Below are positions 16,092 through 23,582 of a stretch of DNA of 32,631 nucleotides, in pieces; the stretch's first letter is position 1; each line of letters opens with the position of its first letter. The DNA is from Planctomycetota bacterium (GTDB lineage: Bacteria; Planctomycetota; UBA1135; UBA2386): the NCBI GenBank assembly GCA_021776805.1, contig JAJFFD010000151.1, forward strand, positions 1-32,631, read 5' to 3'. Position numbers and translations under genes: made by a program. The notes under the pieces were generated by a model that saw only the letters and a list, made by a program, of their open reading frames with translations, searched no databases and was not told where the DNA came from.

Positions 16092-17126
16092 ATGCGAAGC
16101 GTACCAGCCCTCCTGCCTCTCCTTCTCACCATCCTCTGCATCCCAGGATGGAGCCTGCAGAAGCTCCAGGCACAGGATTCGAATTCGGATCCTCTCTGGG
16201 TGAGCTATGCCGGCAAGGCAGGACCGGGGCAGGGCAAGCAGATCGTCCTGATTTCCGGCGACGAAGAGTACCGCTCGGAAGAGGCGCTGCCGCAACTAGG
16301 CAAGATCCTCGCCGAGCATCATGGCTTCGATTGCCGCGTGCTCTTCGCCATCGATCCGGAGACCGGGGTGATCGATCCCAACAATCAAAACAACATCCCG
16401 GGGCTGGCGGCACTGCAGACTGCGGACCTCATGATCATCATGACCCGCTTTCGTAATCTCCCGGACGAGCAGATGCGGCATATCGTCGAATACTGCGAGT
16501 CAGGGAAGCCGATCATCGGCATGCGCACCGCAACCCATGCCTTCCGCATTCCTGCGGATGCGACCTACGCTCGCTGGGGCTCCGGCAACAAGGACTGGGA
16601 CGGTGGCTTCGGTCGACAAGTCCTCGGCGAGGACTGGGTCAACCATCACGGCAGTCACGGCAAGCAAAGCACTCGCGGCATCATCGCGGAGGCAGCCAAC
16701 GAACACCCCATCCTGCGCGGCTGCGGAGACATCTGGGGCCCCACCGACGTCTACGGCATCAAGCTTCCCCTGCGAGAGGACTATCAGGCGCTGATCATGG
16801 GTCAGGTACTCGTCGGCATGAATGCTGACAGCGAAGCCCTCGCCGGCGAGAAGAACAAGCCCATGATGCCTGTCGCCTGGTGCGGTAGCTACAGGGTTGC
16901 GGAGGGGCAGACCGGGCGCGTCTTCACCACAACCATGGGCGCCTCGCAGGATCTCCTTAGCGAAGGCCTGCGCCGGCTCCTGGTCAACGCCAGCTACTGG
17001 GCACTCCACATGGCAGAGGAGATTCCCAAGCAGGCCAAGGTCGAGCTGGTCGGCGACTATGAGCCGACTCCCTTCGGCTTCAACGCCTTCACCAAGGGCA
17101 TCAAGCCCGCGGATCACCAGCGCTGA
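16092..17126 (+). CDS. Secreted ThuA-domain protein
   Basis: The 344-residue product has a signal peptide (MRSVPALLPLLLTILCIPGW) and a ThuA-like, glutamine-amidotransferase-related fold: KQIVLISGDEEYRSEEALPQ, ADLMIIMTRFRNLPDEQM, GKPIIGMRTATHAFRI and the C-terminal GRVFTTTMGASQDLLSEGLR. ThuA was named for trehalose utilisation in rhizobia; PVC bacteria have many secreted copies near dehydrogenase-type lipoproteins. The gene is divergent from the giant lipoprotein with 98 bases between starts, a layout that fits shared control and a joint role in carbohydrate catabolism. Its 3' end overlaps the convergent deacetylase gene by 26 bases. Enzyme activity is not predictable from sequence. Confidence 0.9.
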   Translation: MRSVPALLPLLLTILCIPGWSLQKLQAQDSNSDPLWVSYAGKAGPGQGKQIVLISGDEEYRSEEALPQLGKILAEHHGFDCRVLFAIDPETGVIDPNNQNNIPGLAALQTADLMIIMTRFRNLPDEQMRHIVEYCESGKPIIGMRTATHAFRIPADATYARWGSGNKDWDGGFGRQVLGEDWVNHHGSHGKQSTRGIIAEAANEHPILRGCGDIWGPTDVYGIKLPLREDYQALIMGQVLVGMNADSEALAGEKNKPMMPVAWCGSYRVAEGQTGRVFTTTMGASQDLLSEGLRRLLVNASYWALHMAEEIPKQAKVELVGDYEPTPFGFNAFTKGIKPADHQR

Positions 17127-18168
17127 TCGACTCCGCTTCCCAGGCTGAGAGCAGACTGACCACGTTGCTACCGATGTGCTGCAGGTCATAACCGCCCTCG
17201 AGGACGAAGAGGGTTGGCATCCCTGGCGGCAGCATGGCGGCTAGACGCGGGTAGTCCTCTCCCCGCAAGCCAAAGTCGGTGATCGGATCCTCCGCGAAGG
17301 TATCCACGCCGAGAGAGAGGATCAGGAGCTCCGGAGCGAAGTCGACCAGGCGATCGATCGCCCGGCGCAGGCTCGGCTCGTACTCGGACCAGCGCGATCC
17401 CAGAGGCAATGGGAGATTCAGATTCGCCCCCTGCCCATCACCACGACCGGGCTCATCCGCATGCCCACAGTAGAATGGAAAGCACTGCCGGGTGTCGCCG
17501 TGGATGGAAACAGTCAGCACCTCTCCGCGCCCATAGAAGATCTCCTGGGTGCCGTTGCCGTGGTGAAAATCCACATCGAGAATGGCCACGCGAGATCCGC
17601 CCAGGTCCAGATGGCGTTGGGCGGCGATGGCGGCGTTATTGAAGTAGCAGTACCCACCATAAGTCTCCCTTCCCGCGTGATGTCCCGGCGGGCGACAGAG
17701 CGCGAAGACCCCCGCTTCACCGGCGCGGATCTGATCGAGGGCGCTGAGCGCCACATCACTGCCCTGCTTGGCCGCCGCCCAAGAACCCGCGGTGATCGCC
17801 GTGTCGTTGGCGAAGGCATAGATCGCCAGCTCAGCCTGGATGGTCTCGATGGGAGGCGGCGAGGCTCTGAGACCGGCGGTCGCCGCCACCGGCCAGCTCA
17901 GGGGAAAGGCCTCCGCATGCCCCTTCTCCGCGAGCCAACGCTCATGGGCGCTGGCCAAGAACTCGACATAGGCCGAGCTGTGCACAGCCCGTAGAGGCTC
18001 CAAGCCATGGTCCTGTGGCGGCAGAACTTCCCCAAGGCCAGCTTCTTCGACCTGGCTGAGTACCCGCTCCGCCCGTTCGGGACACTCGACCGCAGGCACC
18101 ATCCGGCCCCCGCTCATCTCATGGTGCTTGCCGTGTCTGCGATGATCGTTGCCGTAGATGGTCTTCAT
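17101..18168 (-). CDS. Histone-deacetylase-fold hydrolase, probable acetylpolyamine amidohydrolase
   Basis: The 355-residue product has the arginase/deacetylase zinc site: His163-His164 in RPPGHHAGRETYGGYC, zinc ligands Asp198? or Asp200 and His202 in ILDVDFHHGNGTQ, Asp289 in LGVDTFAEDP, and a late Tyr in VLEGGYDLQ. The N-terminus (IYGNDHRRHGKHHEMSGGRM then ECPERAERV) and the LGVDTFAEDPITDF segment match bacterial acetylpolyamine amidohydrolases more closely than acetoin-utilisation proteins. These enzymes remove acetyl groups from acetylated putrescine, spermidine and similar amines in the cytoplasm. It converges on the ThuA gene with a 26-base overlap. Of the two aspartates in DVDFHH the second (D200) is the more likely zinc ligand in deacetylase numbering. 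The exact acyl substrate remains open. Confidence 0.88.
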   Translation of the reverse strand: MKTIYGNDHRRHGKHHEMSGGRMVPAVECPERAERVLSQVEEAGLGEVLPPQDHGLEPLRAVHSSAYVEFLASAHERWLAEKGHAEAFPLSWPVAATAGLRASPPPIETIQAELAIYAFANDTAITAGSWAAAKQGSDVALSALDQIRAGEAGVFALCRPPGHHAGRETYGGYCYFNNAAIAAQRHLDLGGSRVAILDVDFHHGNGTQEIFYGRGEVLTVSIHGDTRQCFPFYCGHADEPGRGDGQGANLNLPLPLGSRWSEYEPSLRRAIDRLVDFAPELLILSLGVDTFAEDPITDFGLRGEDYPRLAAMLPPGMPTLFVLEGGYDLQHIGSNVVSLLSAWEAESISAGDPRA

Positions 18169-18471
18169 GGGTCTGCCGGTGAGTGCTGCCTACCAGGCTT
18201 CATATGCGCTTGACTGTCGAAAATCACCCTGCAATGCCCGACTCCATTCCGCCCGACCGCGGTCTTCTCCACAAAGAATGAACAGCACTACGCTTCGCTG
18301 AGAGCTCCGCCGGAGCGGGGCTTCGGGGAATCCAAGTTCCCTGGCCGGCACTTCCAAGGCCAGCGTAGAGAGGGAGTTCGACTCAAGCGTAGTTAGGCGC
18401 TTGGACGACAGGACCATGGGTACGGCGTCCTGACGCACACATTACTTCATTACTCGCGCGAGGAATCTGTT
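18169..18471. other. Divergent intergenic region before the electron-transfer cluster
   Basis: About 303 bases separate the deacetylase start from the DUF2959-type gene and must hold promoters for both directions. A small inverted repeat lies at 18304-18316 (GCTCC, three-base loop, GGAGC). A TTGACT at 18210-18215 resembles a -35 box but the hexamer 17 bases on is a poor -10. I see no coding frame and no convincing operator. Confidence 0.5.
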
Positions 18472-19260
18472 GTGAACTTCCGCAACTCAGCGATATCGCT
18501 CGGAGTCCTTCTCCCTCTGATGGCCATCGGAGGTTGCGGGATGTTCTCGAGCCAAAAAGTTGGACTCTCCAAGGTCGACGACCTGGTTACCGGAATCGAA
18601 CGTGTCCACGTCGATGCAGAACTCTCCAAGGAGAGGATCGCGATCGCATTGGAAACGCTCCACACCCTGGTAGCACCGGACTTTGTCGGTGACGCAGTCA
18701 TTGTCTACTCGGACATGCTGCGGGCCATCGAACGTTCCGACGCACAAATGCGCGAACTCCGCAGCAGCGTGACCTCCATGAAGGTCTCTGCCGGACCGGT
18801 CTTCGCCCAGTGGACGGAGGATCTGGATCAGTTCAATGGCGAGGCCATGCGTCGCCGCAGCCAGGCCAGGCTCGATGAGACGCGCCAACGCTATAAGGAC
18901 ATTGTGGACTCGGTGGATCCGGCTCTCGCCGGCTTCGAGCGCTTCAATTCCAGCATGCGTGACCACGCGCTCTTCCTCGGCCACGACTTCAACCCAACCG
19001 CGATCTCAGAGATCGAGGGTGATATCCGTACGCTCACCAACCTGGTGAGCGAGGTCAACGATGACTTCGATGACTGCCTCGAGGCAGCTCGCGTCTACGT
19101 CGAACTGGCGGCCCTTCCGCTCCACCTCCAGACCGACCCTGGACCCACTCTGAGAGAGACACCACGTCCGCGCAAGACTGAGCCGCAGCCCACCCCCAGG
19201 CTTCAGCCGCGCAACCTTGAAGAGCAGAGGCGCCAACGTGAAACTGGCAAGAAGCTCTAA
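18472..19260 (+). CDS. DUF2959-like coiled-coil lipoprotein
   Basis: The 262-residue product starts with GTG; an AGGA eight bases upstream supports it. The signal ends in a plausible lipobox (LPLMAIGGCGMFSS). The body is mostly helical with the family's signature region at about 120-210: MRRRSQARLDETRQRYKDIV, then MRDHALFLGHDFNPTAI and EGDIRTLTNLVSEVNDDF. The tail is proline- and arginine-rich. DUF2959 members are predicted periplasmic coiled-coil lipoproteins of unknown role. Its stop is 28 bases before the flavoprotein gene on the same strand, so it may be the first gene of the electron-transfer operon, perhaps as an envelope spacer; that link is inferred only from position. Confidence 0.75.
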   Translation: MNFRNSAISLGVLLPLMAIGGCGMFSSQKVGLSKVDDLVTGIERVHVDAELSKERIAIALETLHTLVAPDFVGDAVIVYSDMLRAIERSDAQMRELRSSVTSMKVSAGPVFAQWTEDLDQFNGEAMRRRSQARLDETRQRYKDIVDSVDPALAGFERFNSSMRDHALFLGHDFNPTAISEIEGDIRTLTNLVSEVNDDFDDCLEAARVYVELAALPLHLQTDPGPTLRETPRPRKTEPQPTPRLQPRNLEEQRRQRETGKKL

Positions 19261-19288
19261 TTCGAGGAGAGCCTAGCGACGGGGGATC

Positions 19289-21523
19289 ATGAGCTGGACT
19301 CTGCTGTCAGGAGTCGTCTTCCTGCTGGGTCTGGCTCTGTTCGCTCAGCTATCGCGACGACATGAGCTCAGGCGCATGCGGCGCTCGGTCACCGAGCGCG
19401 ATCATGCCATCCGCCAAGGCAGGGCCGTAGCCCAGCTCGCTCATCCCATCGTCGATCTCTCCCGCTGTCTCGGCTGCGGCACCTGCATCCAGGCCTGCCC
19501 CGAAGACCAAGTGCTCGAACTGGTGCATGGCCAGGCCATGGTCGTCAACGGCGCCAGCTGCAAGGGCCATGCAGTCTGCGAGGCCGAGTGCCCGGTGGAC
19601 GCCATCACGGTCACCATCAGCAACGCCGAGGATCGCAAGGATATCCCGGCCATCGATGAGCAGCTCGAGGCCATCGGGTCGCCAGGAGTCTTCCTGGCCG
19701 GAGAGATCACCGCCCACGCACTCATCAAGACTGCAGTGCGACATGGCAGTCAGGTCGGAAATGAAGTGGCACGCCGCTGCGAAGCGGATCAAGATCGTGA
19801 TCCGCGCATTCTCGACCTCATCGTCGTCGGTGCGGGACCTGCCGGTCTCGCCTGTTCCCTCGAAGCCAAGCGCCATGGACTCAGCTTCGTAACCCTCGAG
19901 CAGGAGCAGGGCCTGGGCGGCACAGTTGCCAAGTATCCACGCCGCAAACTGGTCATGACCCAGCCGGTGGAGATGCCTCTGCACGGCAAGCTGTCCAAGA
20001 CCGAGTTCACCAAGGAAGAACTTATCGAGCTCTGGCAGGAGATCGCCAGCAAGCACAACCTACCCATCGAGCACGGGCAGACATTCGCAGGCCTGGAACG
20101 GACGAAGAGTGGCAGCCTGGTGGTCTACACCCAGGAAGGGACCTTCGAAGCACACAACGTCTGCCTCGCCCTCGGTCGCCGCGGGATTCCCCAGAAGCTG
20201 GACACCAGCGGCGAGGACTTGCCCAAGGTGGCCTACTCGCTCATGGACGCCCACTCGTACAGCGACCGCAAGATTCTCGTGGTCGGCGGTGGCGACAGCG
20301 CTGTGGAAGCAGCCCTTGGCCTGGCTGAGCAACCAGGCAACGAGGTCACCCTCTCCTACCGTCAGGACAGTTTCTTCCGGATCCGCAGCAAGAACCGCGA
20401 GCGGCTCGAATCCTCCCTCGCTGCAGACCGCCTCCAGGTGCTCTACAACAGCCAGGTCGAGAGTATCAGCCCGCAGTCGGTTCAACTCAGCCTGGCAAAC
20501 GGTGATCGACCGGAGACCATGACACTCCCCAATGACGAGGTCTTCGTCATGGTTGGTGGCATTCCCCCCTTTGAACTCCTCGAACGTTCGGGTGTGTCCT
20601 TCGACTCGGAGCACCGTCCCAAGTCCGGCCCCCTAGTCGAGCAAGGAACTGGCCTGACCCAAGCCCTCCTCATCGGCTTCGGCATCTCGCTGCTGGTGCT
20701 GGTCTGGGCTCTGGTCAACTCCGACTACTACCTGCTGCCGGGCAACGAACGCCCAGCTCATCCCAAGCACGCCTGGCTACGACCTGGCCTGGGCGTGGGT
20801 CTCTGGCTCGGCGTCGGGGCCTGTACACTCATCGTTCTCAACCTGCTCTACCTGCTGCGCAGGGCATCCTGGTCGAAACTCAACTTCGGCTCCCTGCAGT
20901 TGTGGATGACCAGTCACGTCGCCACCGGCATCTTCGCCTTCCTCTGCGCACTCCTGCATTCGGCGATGACCCCCCAGGACACTCCTGGCGGCCACGCCTT
21001 CTGGGCAATGGCGGTGGTCTGCGTGACCGGCGCGATCGGGCGATACCTCTACGCCTATGTGCCACGTGCTGCCAATGGCCGCGAACTCGAATTGGCAGAG
21101 GTCAAGGCCAAGATGGCTCAGATCTCCGAGGACTGGAATCAGGAAGAACGACACTACCAGAACCATGTCTGCGAAGAAGTAACCGCACTCATCGAGACCA
21201 AGCAGTGGGGCGCTTCCTTCTTTGGGCGCTTGCTGGGGTTGGTGGGAGTGCAGCGACACCTCAATCGAACCCTGCATCGCCTTGGTGAAGAGGGTCGTGC
21301 ACAGGGTGTCGAAGCGACTCAGATCAAGGACGCCTTGGGCTTCGCTCGGCGAGCGCATCGCATGGCACTCATGGCCGCGCACTACGAGGACCTGCGCGGC
21401 ATCCTCGGCACCTGGCGCTACCTGCATCGCTGGGTCGCTGCTCTGCTCGTTCTCCTCATCGCCGTGCATGTCTTCAACGCGCTGGTCTACGGCAACGTGG
21501 TCTTTGACGGAGGAAACCGATGA
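19289..21523 (+). CDS. Membrane flavoprotein with 4Fe-4S ferredoxin domain and predicted diheme cytochrome b module
   Basis: The 744-residue product reads in order: N-terminal membrane helix (2-20); ferredoxin domain with one normal cluster motif C60-x2-C63-x2-C66-x3-C70-P and a second in which the second ligand is His (C91-x2-H94-x2-C97-x3-C101-P); FAD-binding site VVGAGPAGLA at 179-188 and NAD(P) site VVGGGDSAVEA at 331-341, in a thioredoxin-reductase-like or YpdA-like fold lacking a CxxC redox pair; then about five membrane helices from 457 on. Two of these carry His pairs 14 residues apart, H543/H557 and H713/H727, the H-x13-H spacing typical of diheme cytochromes b. Inference: electrons pass from NAD(P)H through FAD and iron-sulfur clusters on the cytoplasmic face to two b hemes and out to periplasmic cytochromes, or in reverse. 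A helical insert (595-700) separates helices four and five. The gene is coupled by ATGA to the 23-heme cytochrome. Confidence 0.85.
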   Translation: MSWTLLSGVVFLLGLALFAQLSRRHELRRMRRSVTERDHAIRQGRAVAQLAHPIVDLSRCLGCGTCIQACPEDQVLELVHGQAMVVNGASCKGHAVCEAECPVDAITVTISNAEDRKDIPAIDEQLEAIGSPGVFLAGEITAHALIKTAVRHGSQVGNEVARRCEADQDRDPRILDLIVVGAGPAGLACSLEAKRHGLSFVTLEQEQGLGGTVAKYPRRKLVMTQPVEMPLHGKLSKTEFTKEELIELWQEIASKHNLPIEHGQTFAGLERTKSGSLVVYTQEGTFEAHNVCLALGRRGIPQKLDTSGEDLPKVAYSLMDAHSYSDRKILVVGGGDSAVEAALGLAEQPGNEVTLSYRQDSFFRIRSKNRERLESSLAADRLQVLYNSQVESISPQSVQLSLANGDRPETMTLPNDEVFVMVGGIPPFELLERSGVSFDSEHRPKSGPLVEQGTGLTQALLIGFGISLLVLVWALVNSDYYLLPGNERPAHPKHAWLRPGLGVGLWLGVGACTLIVLNLLYLLRRASWSKLNFGSLQLWMTSHVATGIFAFLCALLHSAMTPQDTPGGHAFWAMAVVCVTGAIGRYLYAYVPRAANGRELELAEVKAKMAQISEDWNQEERHYQNHVCEEVTALIETKQWGASFFGRLLGLVGVQRHLNRTLHRLGEEGRAQGVEATQIKDALGFARRAHRMALMAAHYEDLRGILGTWRYLHRWVAALLVLLIAVHVFNALVYGNVVFDGGNR
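21509..21523 (+). promoter_or_regulatory. Strong ribosome-binding site and ATGA overlap before the 23-heme cytochrome gene
   Basis: GGAGGAAA at 21509-21516 precedes the ATG at 21520, which overlaps the TGA stop (21521-21523) of the flavoprotein gene. This fixes the cytochrome start and indicates tight co-expression of the pair. Confidence 0.8.
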
Positions 21524-23580
21524 GTCTGGGGAATCCAAGACTCTGGATCGCCTTCCTCTCGACCTTCGCAGTGGTCTACCTGGCTCTGGGCGACCTGGCA
21601 CGACGCGACCCGGGACCTCTGGCGGAAGTGCACCAACGCATCCCCGAGCTGGCCGGACGGGCAAACTGCTCGAAGTGCCATGGCGGCTGGTGGGTGAGCA
21701 TGACCGAGGCCTGCCTCGACTGTCACCAACCCATCGCCACCCAGCTGAACGAAGGCGAGGGTCTGCATGGCGCCCTGGGAGAGGCTCGATCCGACCTCTG
21801 CGTGCTCTGTCACAGCGATCACCATGGCTCAGACTTCGCCATGGTCAACGACCAGAGCTTCATCCTCGCCGGCGTTGCCAGGCAGGAGAACTTTGACCAT
21901 CAGATGGTTGGCTTCGCCATGGACGGCAAGCACCTGGAGTTGGCTTGCAGCGAGTGCCACGTGAATGCAGACGAGCCGGTTCTCCCCGAAGGAGAGTCGC
22001 GTTTTCTTGGTCTCAGTCAGGACTGCGCCAGTTGCCACGAAGACTCGCACGAAGGGCGCTACCAATTGAGTTGCGTGCAATGCCACGGCCAGCAGGCCTT
22101 CGACCAACTGGAAGCGAGCGGGCACGAGAAGCACTTGGAGTTGGTCGGCGCGCACGGTGAACTGGACTGTCGTCAGTGCCACGCCCTCGATGATTCGCAC
22201 TCACTGGAGAGACTCGGCGAACGCCGTGAAGTGACCTTCCGTCAGTGCCTTGACTGCCACGACTCACCTCACGACTGGGGTTTCATGGATGCGGTCGCCG
22301 ACCTGCAGGACAGCACTTCGGATGCGGTCTGTGCCGATTGCCACAAGCCGGAGCATGCCAGCTTTACCGAGCCAGGCCTGTCTCTGAGCCCCGAACAGCA
22401 TGCGACAACGGGCTTCAGCCTCGATCTTCCCCATGATCAGACAGAATGCGCCGACTGTCATGCCCTGGAGCTGGGCGACTTCGCAGCTCGCTACCCGGGA
22501 CGCAAGGCGGATGAATGCCGGGTCTGTCATGAGGATCCCCACGGCGGCCAATTTGATGACGGCGCCTATGCAGTCGAGGGCTGCATCGCCTGTCACGATC
22601 GCACTCACTTCGAGCCGCACGCCTACAGCGTCGAGATGCACGGCAACACGGGCATCGATCTATATGGCAGCCACTTGGAAGCGGACTGCAGCGACTGCCA
22701 CCATCTGCCGAGCTCGGACGGGCCGCGGGTCTTCAATGGCACCCCGGATCGCTGCGAGAACTGCCACAAGGATGCGCACTTCGGCTACTTCGACGAGTTT
22801 ACCGCCCTCAACGATGTGCTCACCGGAACCTGCTCACCCTGCCACCTGGCGACCACCTTCTCGGATGTGCCTGCGGATGTCTTCGACCATGAGCAATGGA
22901 CCGGTTTTGCGGTCAGCGGCGCTCACGAGCAAGACGGCTGCGAAACCTGTCACCCGCGAAGTCCGGAGCCAGATCAGTTCGGTCGGCGCCTGGGGATCGT
23001 GCGTGAGCACTTCGGTGAATTCGAGGGCTGTCACAGCTGCCACGCGGATCCACACGAAGGCGAATTCAGCAAGCCTGGCCAGCCCGAAGAGATCGAAGGT
23101 CAGGAGGGCTGCGCACGCTGCCATGTGCAGGCCTCATTCCGCAGTTTCCCGGATGGCTTCGACCATGGCTTCTGGACCGGCTTCGCCCTCGAGGGTGTCC
23201 ACGCCGAGACCGGCTGCTCCTCCTGTCACCAACCCTTGCAAGAGCCAACTTCCTTTGGCCGGACCTGGGATCACGCCGCCAGCCAACGCTGCGCCGACTG
23301 CCACGAAGACCCACATGGCGGCCAGTTCGCCAATGAAGGGCTAATCAACTGCGAACGCTGCCACCGATCGGCGGCCAGCTTCACCGCACTTTCATTCAAT
23401 CACTCCATCCACTCCCAATTCCTCCTGGGTGATGCACACGAAGATCTCGCCTGTGGCGAATGCCACAAGCCGTTTCCCCACGGCGACACCGAGATCATCC
23501 GCTATCGACCGCTAGGTACTTCCTGCGTCGATTGTCATGGCACTCAGAGCGGTCCCTTGCGGCCGAAAAAGGCGAGGTAG
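21520..23580 (+). CDS. 23-heme c-type cytochrome, membrane-anchored, built from triheme repeats
   Basis: The 686-residue product has one N-terminal hydrophobic helix (about 8-24) without a clear cleavage site, so it is probably anchored in the inner membrane facing the periplasm. I count 23 CXXCH motifs, first cysteines at 50, 65, 94, 143, 169, 185, 217, 243, 271, 310, 333, 355, 390, 412, 438, 474, 504, 531, 566, 591, 611, 645 and 669. From 125 on it is a tandem array of six triheme units plus a two-heme end unit. Each unit has extra histidines in fixed places, which suggests bis-His ligation throughout. Such a protein is an electron wire, not an enzyme: no five-coordinate site is evident. 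It sits between the flavo-cytochrome b and the beta-barrel genes, the expected place for a periplasm-crossing carrier. c-type heme attachment requires maturation genes elsewhere in the genome. Confidence 0.93.
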   Translation: MSLGNPRLWIAFLSTFAVVYLALGDLARRDPGPLAEVHQRIPELAGRANCSKCHGGWWVSMTEACLDCHQPIATQLNEGEGLHGALGEARSDLCVLCHSDHHGSDFAMVNDQSFILAGVARQENFDHQMVGFAMDGKHLELACSECHVNADEPVLPEGESRFLGLSQDCASCHEDSHEGRYQLSCVQCHGQQAFDQLEASGHEKHLELVGAHGELDCRQCHALDDSHSLERLGERREVTFRQCLDCHDSPHDWGFMDAVADLQDSTSDAVCADCHKPEHASFTEPGLSLSPEQHATTGFSLDLPHDQTECADCHALELGDFAARYPGRKADECRVCHEDPHGGQFDDGAYAVEGCIACHDRTHFEPHAYSVEMHGNTGIDLYGSHLEADCSDCHHLPSSDGPRVFNGTPDRCENCHKDAHFGYFDEFTALNDVLTGTCSPCHLATTFSDVPADVFDHEQWTGFAVSGAHEQDGCETCHPRSPEPDQFGRRLGIVREHFGEFEGCHSCHADPHEGEFSKPGQPEEIEGQEGCARCHVQASFRSFPDGFDHGFWTGFALEGVHAETGCSSCHQPLQEPTSFGRTWDHAASQRCADCHEDPHGGQFANEGLINCERCHRSAASFTALSFNHSIHSQFLLGDAHEDLACGECHKPFPHGDTEIIRYRPLGTSCVDCHGTQSGPLRPKKAR
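21883..23538 (+). repeat. Seven-unit triheme coding repeat inside the 23-heme cytochrome
   Basis: Units begin near residues 125, 200, 292, 372, 455, 547 and 626, about 75-92 residues each. Consensus: His, 10-12 residues with T-G-F and G-x-H, then the second His always five residues before CXXCH; a second CXXCH followed by His at +4 (often C-H-E-D-P-H-G-G); a third CXXCH. Units one to six are complete; the seventh has two hemes and lacks the +4 His. The divergence between units shows an old duplication. Confidence 0.85.
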
Positions 23581-23582
23581 GG

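Noticed and set aside
18210..18238. TTGACT as a -35 box for the electron-transfer cluster
   Set aside because: The hexamer 17 bases downstream is a poor -10 and the distance to the first gene is over 230 bases; not enough to call a promoter.
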